From Cupriavidus taiwanensis (lineage in GTDB: Bacteria; Pseudomonadota; Gammaproteobacteria; Burkholderiales; Burkholderiaceae), in contig NZ_LT984804.1 of the NCBI RefSeq assembly GCF_900250115.1, positions 372,001 through 436,000 on the forward strand: a stretch of DNA of 64,000 nucleotides, in the 5' to 3' direction. This document shows positions 9,369-17,190 of this stretch, in pieces (the stretch's first letter is position 1; each line of letters starts with the position of its first letter). A program made the position numbers and the translations under genes. The notes beneath the pieces were generated by a model. That model worked only from the letters and a program-made list of their open reading frames with translations, made no database searches and was not told the DNA's origin.

Positions 9369-9638
9369 GATCGGCGTCCTTGTCACAAGAGGATGAGGCG
9401 ACTGATGCATGACAACGGACATGCCGACGGCGGCAGTAGCGCGAACGGGTCCGGTGCCTATGTCATTAGACGTTGACGGACGCGGGAAGGTGACACGAGG
9501 CCTGGGCCACATTGCATCCGCTTGCGGCGGGTGACGTTCTCCTATGATTGCTGACGCATGGTGCGAGCGTTCTGCCCGAGCCTGCTGTCACCTTTTGTCA
9601 CCGGTGCCGTCTAAAGATCAGGAACGGGAAAAGCAAAT

Positions 9639-10370
9639 ATGGACCCAAAGCAGAACCCCTGGTCGTCTCCGCCGTCTGCTTCCGGTGCCTCGACGGATGC
9701 CGAGCTGGTCGCAAGCGCCCGTGCCGGCGCCGCGTCCGCCTTCGAAATCATCATGCGGCGCAACAACCGCCTGTTGTTCCGCACCGCGCGTGGCGTGGTC
9801 CCGGACGACGCCGAAGCGCAGGATGTGGTGCAGGAAACCTACCTGCGCGCCTTTACCAGCCTGGATTCGTTTCGGCGCGAGGCAGCGCTGAGCACGTGGC
9901 TGGCGCGCATTGCCATCAATGTCGCGCTGACCGCGCAGCGCAAGAGACGTGGGCTGGTCCAGATGGGAGCCAGGGCCGAAGACGACGATTCCGCCGAAGC
10001 TTCACCGGAGAACGTGATGGCCTTCCGCACCCCCGACGCCGAATCCCCCGACGCCATGGCCGAGCGCAGCCAGGTGCGCGAGCTGCTGCAAAGCGCGGTC
10101 GACAATTTGCCGCCGATCTATCGTTGCGTGTTCATCTTGCGGGCCGTCGAAGACATGAGCGTCGAGGAGACGGCATATTGCCTTGGCGTCAGTGATGACG
10201 TGGTCAAGACACGCTTCCTGCGCGCGCGCAAGATGCTGCGCGAAACCCTGGCCGAACAGGCAAAGCCCTATCTGCGGAACACCTTCAGCTTTGCCGGCGC
10301 GCGCTGTGACGCAGTGGTCAATCACGTGTTCGCGGCCCTGCGTGCGCGTGGGCTGGTGCGCTCGCAATGA
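9639..10370 (+). CDS. ECF-type RNA polymerase sigma factor
   Basis: A 243-residue sigma-70-family protein. Region 2 is recognisable (DAEAQDVVQETYLRAFTSLD, about 53-72) and region 4 contains the helix-turn-helix MSVEETAYCLGVSDDVVKTR. The linker between regions 2 and 4 is long, with an acidic insert (EDDDSAEASPENV), and the tail after region 4 is about 40 residues. No anti-sigma factor gene lies next to it. The divergent neighbour is the di-haem cytochrome gene. The start at 9639 has GGAACGGGA ahead. What signal it answers is not visible. Confidence 0.88.
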   Translation: MDPKQNPWSSPPSASGASTDAELVASARAGAASAFEIIMRRNNRLLFRTARGVVPDDAEAQDVVQETYLRAFTSLDSFRREAALSTWLARIAINVALTAQRKRRGLVQMGARAEDDDSAEASPENVMAFRTPDAESPDAMAERSQVRELLQSAVDNLPPIYRCVFILRAVEDMSVEETAYCLGVSDDVVKTRFLRARKMLRETLAEQAKPYLRNTFSFAGARCDAVVNHVFAALRARGLVRSQ

Positions 10371-10489
10371 CGGATCGGAAAGCATCATCCCGACCCGGAT
10401 GGCGTCCTATGGTATGGTCAACCACATGAACTCATGTGTCGTGGGTGATGCATGGGCGACAACCACATGCAGCTGGAGAGTGACGCAGC

Positions 10490-10918
10490 GTGAGTAATGC
10501 GAAGGAACCGCGGCGCAAACTGCTGGCGGACAAAGTCTCGCTCAGCAGGACTCTGCGCCTGAGCGTGGCGGCAGAGGACAGGCCCGCGCCGGTCAATCGC
10601 AGGGACTGGCTGCGACAGCGCAAGGCGCAATTGCAGGCGGCCCGTGCCGCCGCCAGGCAAAGGCGCAACCTGCTGCGAGCCGAGATCATGTCGGCCGCGC
10701 AGGATATTGCCCGCGAGGAACGCACCGCCGCGCGGCTGGATTCGGAACGGCTGAAGGCCGAAGCCCGGTCCGAACGTACCTACGCGCGCGAGGACGAACG
10801 CGCCGCCGCCCGCTTCGAGCGCGGCCAGCCTAAGCGCCCGGCTGCCAGGACCAAGACGCTGGCCCAGGAGAAAAGCAAGCTGGTCTCTTACGCCGAGCTG
10901 TTGCGGCTGCGCAAGTAA
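10490..10918 (+). CDS. Hypothetical Arg/Ala-rich basic protein
   Basis: A 142-residue frame starting at GTG 10490, with GGAG about 12 bp ahead. It is very rich in Arg, Ala, Glu and Lys and predicted by eye to be mostly helical with coiled-coil character (for example RAAARQRRNLLRAEIMSAAQ). There is no signal peptide or membrane segment. I recognise no family. Its stop is 9 bp from the stop of the convergent gene at 10928. It lies downstream of the sigma factor in the same direction and could be co-transcribed. It could be a nucleic-acid-associated protein, but that is only suggested by charge. Confidence 0.5.
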   Translation: MSNAKEPRRKLLADKVSLSRTLRLSVAAEDRPAPVNRRDWLRQRKAQLQAARAAARQRRNLLRAEIMSAAQDIAREERTAARLDSERLKAEARSERTYAREDERAAARFERGQPKRPAARTKTLAQEKSKLVSYAELLRLRK

Positions 10919-10927
10919 TCGAGCTTG

Positions 10928-11425
10928 CTAGCGAATCCGGTCGAAGCCGCTGGCGGCCCAGCGCTCGGCGCTGTCGCGCGTCAGGCGGAAGTCGGGCCGC
11001 ACCCTGATGGTGGCCAGCACCTCGCCGAAGGCATCCTCGGCGCTCAGCGTGCCGAAGGGCTCGAACTCATCGGGCGTGATCGCCAGCTTCACGGTCACGC
11101 TGCCGGCTTCGGCTTCGATGCTGACCTGTTTGTTGAGCTGCGCGTGCAGCTGCTGCTCATGGCGCCGGATCACTTCCGAGGCGGTCTTGACCAGGGTCTG
11201 GTGCGCGGTGGCATCGAGCGGCTTGGGGTCGACCTTGTTGCGCCCCATGGTCCAGGGGCCGACCAGCGCCGGCTCGGCGCTGCCGTCGCGGATCATTTCG
11301 ACCGCCCAGCCTTCGCCATCCTCGTTCTTGATGACGCGGGCGGTCCAGCCCTTGTCGCGCCACAGGCGCGGTTCATGGATGGCCGAGGCTTCGTGCCCGG
11401 GCAGTGCGTCTTCGGTGTGTGGCAT
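10928..11425 (-). CDS. Conserved-looking hypothetical protein
   Basis: A 165-residue protein from ATG 11425, chosen over an upstream ATG at 11491 because the intervening residues look non-coding. It reads as a soluble mixed alpha/beta protein with segments RLWRDKGWTARVIKNEDGEG and FEPFGTLSAEDAFGEVLATI. No motif of known function was recognised. It is convergent with the Arg/Ala-rich gene and lies 82 bp downstream of the AraC-formamidase fusion gene on the same strand. Confidence 0.6.
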   Translation of the reverse strand: MPHTEDALPGHEASAIHEPRLWRDKGWTARVIKNEDGEGWAVEMIRDGSAEPALVGPWTMGRNKVDPKPLDATAHQTLVKTASEVIRRHEQQLHAQLNKQVSIEAEAGSVTVKLAITPDEFEPFGTLSAEDAFGEVLATIRVRPDFRLTRDSAERWAASGFDRIR

Positions 11426-11507
11426 CAATCTCGTGGTACGGGTCGGGGAACCCGCCAGAATACTATAGGGCCCGGCGGCAGGCCCGGGCATCCTGTGCCG
11501 CGGACCC

Positions 11508-13871
11508 TCACGGCCGCGTAAACAAGGCCTTCCGGATGATGGCGTGGACGCCCCAGTTGCCGTTGACCACCTGCGTGATGCCGAAATCCACCGCCACCGA
11601 GATCAGCGTCACCGCCTCGTCCTCGCTCAGCCCCTTGACCGTCATCAGGAAGCGGCGGGTCTTGCGGAAGGCATCGCGCATGGCGTCGTCGAGCGTGGAC
11701 TTCAGGTAGATGTGGCTCTGCGCCATCTGGCCCAGCTCGGTCAGGTGGTTGGGCGAGCTGAAGCCATGCAGGATCCATTCGTCGGCGGTCTCCACCAGCG
11801 GGTAGCTCAGGTCGGCAAAGGCTGCGCCGCGTTCGATCATGGTGCTCTTGTGCAGGATCAGCTGGAACTCACCGGTCAGCGAGCATTCGATGGCGGTGCC
11901 GCACAGCTCGGAATCGCCCTGCGACGCATGCGGGTCGCCGATCGACAGCAGCGCACCCGGCACCGCCACCTTCAGGTAGACGCTGGCGCCGCGGGCGACG
12001 CGCCAGTTGTCGAGGTTGCCGGCAAAGCTGGAGGGCGGGATCGAGTCGATCAGCCCGTCCTGCGCCGGCGCCACGGCGATCACGCCGAAATGCGGGCGGA
12101 TCGGGATCTCGATATCGCGCAGCACGTCGTGGTTCTTGACGATGGTGTCGTGATCGACCGGGACGCCGGGATAGTCGATGGTGGCATGCAGCACGCCGAA
12201 CGGATCGCGCTGCGGCGTCCAGCGGAAGCTGTAGACGGCGCGGGCGCAGCCGTCGGCACGTTCGCAGTCGATCTCGAACACCGTCACCACTTCGCGCTCG
12301 CGCGGCTCGGTCAGCATGTCGCGGTAGTGGAAGCCCCACCAGGTCGCGGCGTTGCTGCCGAAGGCGCGGCCGGCAAAACGCGGGTTGGCGCACGGGCGCG
12401 GGCGCACGTCGAGGATGCGCACCTCGAGCACGTCGCCGGGCATGGCGCCGCGCACCGCGACCGGGCCGGTGCAGATATGCACGCCGAAACCCTCGCCGGC
12501 ACCGCGCCCGTAGACCGAGGCATCGATCGGGCCGGCGCCGCGGCGGTCGACGTTCTTCTGCCCGGCGCTCCAGTGGAACACGCTTTCGGCGCCGGCGTCG
12601 CCGTCGATCATGCGCTCGCGGTCGTCCGAGGCGTGCTGGGTCAGCGTTTCGATGGTGACGGTGTCGCCCGACATCACCTCCAGCACGGGCGGCAGTGCGT
12701 GGCTCAGGTAGCCCCAGTGCACGGTCTTGTCGGTCGCCTGCAGCCAGTGGTGCCGGCCTTGCGGACGGTCCGCGTGCGAGCGGGCCTGGGTGATGGGCAC
12801 CACGGACGGGCCGGGCTGCACGCGTGCGCGCACGCCGTCGTTGGCCGGCGCGCGCGGTTGCGCGGCGCCACGCCTGGCATCGGCCGGAAGTCCGCGCGAC
12901 ACATTCAGCGGCGGGCGCGGCGTGGGCGTGCCCGCGGCCTGCTCGCGGTACGTGCGCGGCGAGATCCCGAACTGCTCGCGAAACGCATGGCTGAAGTGCG
13001 AAGCATCGTTGAAGCCCCAGCGATAGCAGATGTCGGAGACCGAGAGCTTGTCGTACTGCGCATTGGCCAGGTCGGCGCGGCAGCGCTCCAGCCGGCTGGT
13101 GCGCAGGTAGGCGGAAAAGCTGCTGCCGGATTTCTCGAACAGTTTCTGCAGGTAGCGCGCCGACATGTGTTCGTCGGCGGCGATGGCGGCGAGGCTGAGC
13201 TCGGGCTCGGCCAGGCGCGCGTCGATGCGGCTGCAGACCCGGGCGAACACCGCCGCGCGCGACGGCGTCATGTCCGGCGGCGCGCTCGGCTGGTGGTCCG
13301 CCAGGGCCGCGCCCAGGCAGGCGACGATGGTGCTGTCGAAGGGCTGGACCGCCCGGTCGCCGGCGCACACCAGGGTGTCGATGCTGGCCGCCATGGATTG
13401 CAGCAGGCGCGCGAACAGTTCCGCCGCGTCGCCGCCCAGCACCAGCGCCGAGCGCGGCAACGGCGCGGTGATGCGCGCGTGCAGCAAGGCCTGCCCGATA
13501 TGCACGATCAGCAGGCGGAAGCCGGTGGTCAGCGCCACCTTGCGCGCCGCGTGCCCGGGCACGCACAGCAACTGGCCGGGGCGCAACGGCTCGCGCAGGT
13601 CCGGGGTGGCGAGGTGCGCTTCGCCCTCGGTCAGCATCAGCAGCATCAGGCCGCGGCCGTCGCCGGCGGTGATGGCCAGCGTCTGCGGCACCGACGCGAT
13701 GCAGGTCAGCCCGATGCCGGCAGGCGTGGTGCGCGACTGGATCGTGCCGTGCAGGGTGTGGTCGGCGCACAGGCTCTCGCACTGCAGGCGCGCCGCCCTG
13801 AGTTCGTCGCGCCATGCGGCGCCGCGCCGGTTGCGCGGATACGCTTCGGTGGAAAAACGCTGTAGATGCAA
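11508..13871 (-). CDS. AraC-family regulator fused to acetamidase/formamidase
   Basis: One uninterrupted frame of 787 residues. Residues ~1-200 form an AraC-binding-like sensor domain; 205-311 are an AraC DNA-binding domain with both helix-turn-helices (LSLAAIAADEHMSARYLQKLF and the signature ending FREQFGISPRTYRE). A Pro/Arg-rich linker (about 312-372) leads to a full acetamidase/formamidase domain (373-787) with the family segments TVHWGY, MPGDVLEV, LSIGDPHASQGD and GTAIECSL. The start is a TTG at 13871 with a strong GGGAGG site; no in-frame ATG fits. Such enzymes hydrolyse formamide or short amides to acid and ammonia. The fusion suggests a regulator whose enzyme domain senses or consumes the inducing amide; that is inference. 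It is the last gene after fmdA-like and two XapX genes. Confidence 0.88.
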   Translation of the reverse strand: MHLQRFSTEAYPRNRRGAAWRDELRAARLQCESLCADHTLHGTIQSRTTPAGIGLTCIASVPQTLAITAGDGRGLMLLMLTEGEAHLATPDLREPLRPGQLLCVPGHAARKVALTTGFRLLIVHIGQALLHARITAPLPRSALVLGGDAAELFARLLQSMAASIDTLVCAGDRAVQPFDSTIVACLGAALADHQPSAPPDMTPSRAAVFARVCSRIDARLAEPELSLAAIAADEHMSARYLQKLFEKSGSSFSAYLRTSRLERCRADLANAQYDKLSVSDICYRWGFNDASHFSHAFREQFGISPRTYREQAAGTPTPRPPLNVSRGLPADARRGAAQPRAPANDGVRARVQPGPSVVPITQARSHADRPQGRHHWLQATDKTVHWGYLSHALPPVLEVMSGDTVTIETLTQHASDDRERMIDGDAGAESVFHWSAGQKNVDRRGAGPIDASVYGRGAGEGFGVHICTGPVAVRGAMPGDVLEVRILDVRPRPCANPRFAGRAFGSNAATWWGFHYRDMLTEPREREVVTVFEIDCERADGCARAVYSFRWTPQRDPFGVLHATIDYPGVPVDHDTIVKNHDVLRDIEIPIRPHFGVIAVAPAQDGLIDSIPPSSFAGNLDNWRVARGASVYLKVAVPGALLSIGDPHASQGDSELCGTAIECSLTGEFQLILHKSTMIERGAAFADLSYPLVETADEWILHGFSSPNHLTELGQMAQSHIYLKSTLDDAMRDAFRKTRRFLMTVKGLSEDEAVTLISVAVDFGITQVVNGNWGVHAIIRKALFTRP

Positions 13872-13969
13872 TGGAGCCTCCCTGGCGTCTGACTGCCACA
13901 GCGCCGGGGCGGCGGAGATGGCGCTCCGCCGCGCCCGCGCAACGTTGCTGGCAAAGGCCTGGCGATGCC

Positions 13970-14161
13970 CTAGCCGATCAGCAGCTGCCCCCGCATCGCG
14001 GCTACCAGGACAAAGCCGGCGAAGGTGCCGAGGATGGCGAAGATGCCGCCCAGCACGTTCGGGGCCGGTATCGGCGCCCGTACCGCAGTGTAAAGAAGAC
14101 CCGTCACCAGGCCAACCGCCGCGGCCTGCAGCTCGGTGCTGCCCAATGCGATTTCGACCAT
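13970..14161 (-). CDS. XapX (DUF1427) small membrane protein, copy 2
   Basis: A 63-residue protein of two hydrophobic helices joined by the motif RAPIPAPNVLGGIFAI, the signature of XapX/DUF1427 proteins. The start at 14161 is chosen because GGGGGA precedes it and it matches its neighbour in length; an ATG at 14179 is also in frame. It begins 1 bp after the stop of the first XapX gene, and the two are clearly a tandem duplication with diverged sequence. The molecular role of XapX is not established; a transport-related role is a guess from size and topology. Confidence 0.85.
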   Translation of the reverse strand: MVEIALGSTELQAAAVGLVTGLLYTAVRAPIPAPNVLGGIFAILGTFAGFVLVAAMRGQLLIG

Positions 14162-14162
14162 G

Positions 14163-14402
14163 TCATTCCCCCGATGCATCGATTGCGGTGGCTCGGCGGC
14201 TGGCCGGCGGCCGCCCGAAGGCGATGGTCCGGCGCCACGCGTGCACGATCAGGTAGCCGAGGTACGTGAACAGGATCGCGCAGATCCCGCCGGTGACGTT
14301 CGGCGCCGGAATCGGCAGGTTGAGCCAGGAGTACAACGTGCCGGTGACCAGGCCGACCACCAGTGCCACCAGTTCGTTGCGGCCTATGTAGACGTATTGC
14401 AT
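14163..14402 (-). CDS. XapX (DUF1427) small membrane protein, copy 1
   Basis: A 79-residue protein with two membrane helices and the family motif LPIPAPNVTGGICAI, followed by a basic cytoplasmic tail of about 25 residues that its tandem copy lacks. The start ATG at 14402 has GGAG ahead. It follows the acetamidase gene by 26 bp on the same strand, so it is almost certainly in the same transcript. Function of the family is unknown. Confidence 0.88.
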   Translation of the reverse strand: MQYVYIGRNELVALVVGLVTGTLYSWLNLPIPAPNVTGGICAILFTYLGYLIVHAWRRTIAFGRPPASRRATAIDASGE

Positions 14403-14428
14403 GCGCGTTCTCCGTGGATGGCGGCGGC

Positions 14429-15454
14429 TCAGCCCCTGGCCTTGGGCGGGAAGATGGTGCGCGGCATGGTGCAGTGGATGCCCTGGGTGCCATCGACCAC
14501 CTGGGTCACGCCGAAGTCCGCCGATACGCTCATCAGCGAGTAGGCGTCGTCGCGCGACAGGCCCTGTTGTTCGGTCAGCAGGTGGATCATGTCGCGGGCG
14601 GCGTTCCGGCCGGCTTCATCGAGGTCTTCATGGAAACCGTGCACGACCCAGCAGTCCGGCGTTTCCAGCAGCGGCGAGGGGAAGTGGAAGTCCTTGCGCA
14701 GCACGATCTGGAACAGCACGTTGAGCGAGGCCTCGATCGCGGTGCCGCTGACTTCGCCGTCGCCCTGCGAGATATGCGGGTCGCCGATCGAGAACAGCGC
14801 GCCGTCGACCTGCACCGGGTAATACATGGTGGCGCCCGCGCCGATGCGCCAGTTGTCGATATTGCCGCCGTGCAGGCCGGGCTCGACGGTGGTGACGCGG
14901 CCGCGTGCGTCGGGCGCGACGCCGGCGGTGCCCAGGTGCGGGCGCACCGGAACACGCACGCCGGCCAGCGCCGGCTGGCGGCAGCATTCGCGCTCGTCGA
15001 CCACCTTGCCGGGGATGGTCAGCTTGCCGGGATAGTCATAGGCGTAGAGCGCGTGCGCGGTGTTGGAGGGCTGGTCCAGCTCGTAGATGGTGACCCGTTC
15101 CTTGTCGAACTCCTGGTACAACTGGCCCCAGCTCGCGGCGACATTGGCGCCGAAGCGGAAGCGCGGAATCATCTGCAGATAGCGCACCTCGAGCACGTCG
15201 CCCGGCCTGGCGTCTTCGACATAGATCGGCCCGGTCATGATGTGCACGCCCGGGTGGCGGTCGTCGTGCGGAACCTTGCGGTAGATCTCGCGGATGGCGT
15301 CGTCCATCATCAGGTCGGGGGCGTCGCCGGCATGGTGGGTCACCGCTTCGGCGCGGATCAGGTCACCGCTCCTGACGGTCAGCGCGGGCGCCTGGGTGGC
15401 ATCGAAGTAGCCCCAGTGGATGGTCTCGGGGCGGGCGGGCAGGTCGTGCAGCAT
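14429..15454 (-). CDS. Acetamidase/formamidase family amidohydrolase
   Basis: A 341-residue stand-alone enzyme of the FmdA/AmdA family. Visible family segments include TIHWGYF near the N-terminus, RPGDVLEVRYL, LFSIGDPHISQGDGEVSGTAIEA and the C-terminal SVSADFGVTQVVDGTQGIH. Its substrate is a short aliphatic amide such as formamide, giving acid plus ammonia. The ATG at 15454 has AAGGAG 7 bp ahead; an upstream ATG at 15496 has none. It heads a leftward operon: this enzyme, two XapX proteins, then a paralogous amidase domain fused to an AraC regulator. The two amidase domains are clearly homologous but strongly diverged. Confidence 0.92.
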   Translation of the reverse strand: MLHDLPARPETIHWGYFDATQAPALTVRSGDLIRAEAVTHHAGDAPDLMMDDAIREIYRKVPHDDRHPGVHIMTGPIYVEDARPGDVLEVRYLQMIPRFRFGANVAASWGQLYQEFDKERVTIYELDQPSNTAHALYAYDYPGKLTIPGKVVDERECCRQPALAGVRVPVRPHLGTAGVAPDARGRVTTVEPGLHGGNIDNWRIGAGATMYYPVQVDGALFSIGDPHISQGDGEVSGTAIEASLNVLFQIVLRKDFHFPSPLLETPDCWVVHGFHEDLDEAGRNAARDMIHLLTEQQGLSRDDAYSLMSVSADFGVTQVVDGTQGIHCTMPRTIFPPKARG

Positions 15455-15873
15455 GGTTGTCTCCTTGGTTTTTTGCCGCCGCATCCACGGCCGCATCGGC
15501 GACCGCGTCCACAGCCGTGCAGCGGGTGCACGGCTGGCCTGGTCGAAGGCGTCCGGGATACTGGCGATGCGTCGCAGGCGGGTCTGGCCTGTTCCCGCTG
15601 GCGAGGCTGGCGTCGCCGCGGTGAGTCAATACTAGGGATGGCGCGGGCCCGGCCAGTAGGGCGATTCCCCCCAAACTCTTGTGTAGCCGCGCCCTAAGGT
15701 AAACCCGCTGTGTGCCGCCGCGATCTGGCCGGGAGCAGGGGAGTGTTAATTTTTGATTGACACCGTGTCAACGATTGATGGAATTGTCGACCCGGCCTTG
15801 ACAGTGCAAAATCCGGGCGAAGCCCGGGTCGATCCATCGCAGGCCCGAGAGACACACACAAGGAGATCGCCGC
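15455..15873. other. Intergenic region with divergent promoters (419 bp)
   Basis: No coding capacity is evident. The region separates the leftward amidase operon from the rightward CoA-transferase gene. It holds a 15-bp dyad at 15757-15771, a consensus-like -35 box TTGACA at 15798-15803, and a short hairpin CCGGGC-GAA-GCCCGG at about 15813-15827, 46 bp ahead of the CoA-transferase start. No regulator gene adjoins it other than the AraC fusion at the end of the amidase operon. Confidence 0.6.
15757..15771. promoter_or_regulatory. Inverted repeat TTGACAC-C-GTGTCAA, candidate operator
   Basis: Seven-base perfect arms flank one base, about 100 bp upstream of the CoA-transferase start and 300 bp upstream of the amidase operon. 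It resembles the dyads bound by dimeric helix-turn-helix regulators. The cognate regulator is not identifiable from the window. Confidence 0.45.
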
Positions 15874-17088
15874 ATGGCTGATACCAATAATTCCCCGCGC
15901 CTGCCGCTGGCAGGCGTGCGCGTGCTGGACCTGTCCCGCGTGCTGGCCGGACCGATGTGCACGCAGGCGCTGGGCGACCTGGGCGCGGAGGTGATCAAGG
16001 TCGAACACCCCGGCCGCGGCGACGATACGCGCGACTGGGGCCTGCGCGTCGGCACCCGCAACACGGCTTACTTCAACAGTGCCAACCGCAACAAGCAGTC
16101 CATCGGCATCGACCTGCAGCAGCCCGAAGGCCAGCGCATCGTGCGCGAGCTGGCGGCGAAGTGCGACGTGCTGGTGCAGAACTTCAAGTTCGGCGGCATC
16201 GACAAGATGGGGCTGGGCTACGAGGCGCTGAAGGCGATCAACCCGGGGCTGGTGTATTGCTCCATCACCGGCTACCGCAGCAATGGCCCCGAGGCGACCC
16301 GCCCCGGCTACGACCTGGTGGTGCAGGGCGAGGCCGGCCTGATGGCGCTGAATGGCGAGGAAGGGCAGGGGCCGCTGAAGTTCGGCACGGCGGTGGTGGA
16401 CATGTTCACCGGCATGTATTCGGCGCAGGCGGTGCTGGCCGCGCTGTACGACCGCCAGCGCACCGGCCAGGGCCGCCATGTGGAAATGGCGCTGTATGAC
16501 TGCGGCCTGATGATCACCGCCTACTATGGCCTGGAGGCGCTGCTGATGGGCGAAGACCCGCCCAAGTACGGCAACGCCCATCCCTCGATCGTGCCCTACG
16601 GCGTGTTCGACGCGGCCGATGGCCCGCTGGTGATCACGGTCGGCAACAACGCGCAGTTCCAGCGCTTCTGCACCGAGGTGATCGAACGCCCGGACCTGGC
16701 CGCCGACGAACGCTTCGCCACCAACACCGGCCGCTCGGCCAACCGCCAGGCGCTGCTGCCGGAACTGCGCGCCGAACTGGCGCGCCGCCCGCGCGAACTG
16801 CTGCTGGCGCGCCTGAGCGCCGCCGGCATTCCGTGCGGCGAGGTGCTGGGGCTGCTCGAAGCCCTGCGCTCCAGGCGCTCGGCCGAGGCCGGCCTGCTGG
16901 CCGAATTGCCCAATCCGGAAACCGGCCGGGTCGAGGTGCTGGCGCCGCCGTACCGGCTCGACGGCGAACGCGTGCCGGTGCGCGCCGCGCCGCCGCTGCT
17001 GTCGCAGCATACCGAGCGCGTGCTGGGCGACCTGCTGGGCATGGATGCCGGGCAGGTGGCCGCGCTGAAGGCTGCCGGGGTGGTGTAA
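15874..17088 (+). CDS. Class III (CaiB/BaiF-type) CoA-transferase
   Basis: A 404-residue family III CoA-transferase. The N-terminus PLAGVRVLDLSRVLAGPMC and the segment GDLGAEVIKVEHPGRGD are classic, and the catalytic aspartate is most likely Asp176 in FGTAVVDMFTGMY. These enzymes move CoA between carboxylic acids through an aspartyl-CoA thioester. The closest style is the glutarate/citramalate-type group rather than formyl-CoA transferase, but substrate cannot be assigned. AAGGAG stands ahead of the ATG. It is alone on its strand, divergent from the amidase operon and convergent with the histidine kinase. Confidence 0.9.
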   Translation: MADTNNSPRLPLAGVRVLDLSRVLAGPMCTQALGDLGAEVIKVEHPGRGDDTRDWGLRVGTRNTAYFNSANRNKQSIGIDLQQPEGQRIVRELAAKCDVLVQNFKFGGIDKMGLGYEALKAINPGLVYCSITGYRSNGPEATRPGYDLVVQGEAGLMALNGEEGQGPLKFGTAVVDMFTGMYSAQAVLAALYDRQRTGQGRHVEMALYDCGLMITAYYGLEALLMGEDPPKYGNAHPSIVPYGVFDAADGPLVITVGNNAQFQRFCTEVIERPDLAADERFATNTGRSANRQALLPELRAELARRPRELLLARLSAAGIPCGEVLGLLEALRSRRSAEAGLLAELPNPETGRVEVLAPPYRLDGERVPVRAAPPLLSQHTERVLGDLLGMDAGQVAALKAAGVV

Positions 17089-17120
17089 CGGCCGGCGCGG
17101 GCCGGCGGGGGGGGGGCGCG

Positions 17121-17190
17121 TCAGCTTACGTCAGGGCGCGTCAGCGTACGTCAGGGCGCGTCAGGGCGCGTCAAGGCGCGTCAAGGCGCG
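17121..17190. repeat. Seven tandem 10-bp units (consensus TCAGGGCGCG)
   Basis: Successive decamers read TCAGCTTACG, TCAGGGCGCG, TCAGCGTACG, TCAGGGCGCG, TCAGGGCGCG, TCAAGGCGCG, TCAAGGCGCG. A run of ten G (17107-17116) precedes them. The array lies between two convergent genes, and its right end supplies the stop codon and last codons of the histidine kinase gene, so copy-number change could shift that C-terminus. Confidence 0.85.

Noticed and set aside
11544..13865. 773-codon plus-strand open frame opposite the AraC-amidase fusion
   Set aside because: Antisense shadow with low-complexity composition; the minus-strand frame has full domain matches.
17121..17190. Possible CRISPR or transposon end
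   Set aside because: The units are directly adjacent 10-mers without spacers, so this is a simple tandem repeat.
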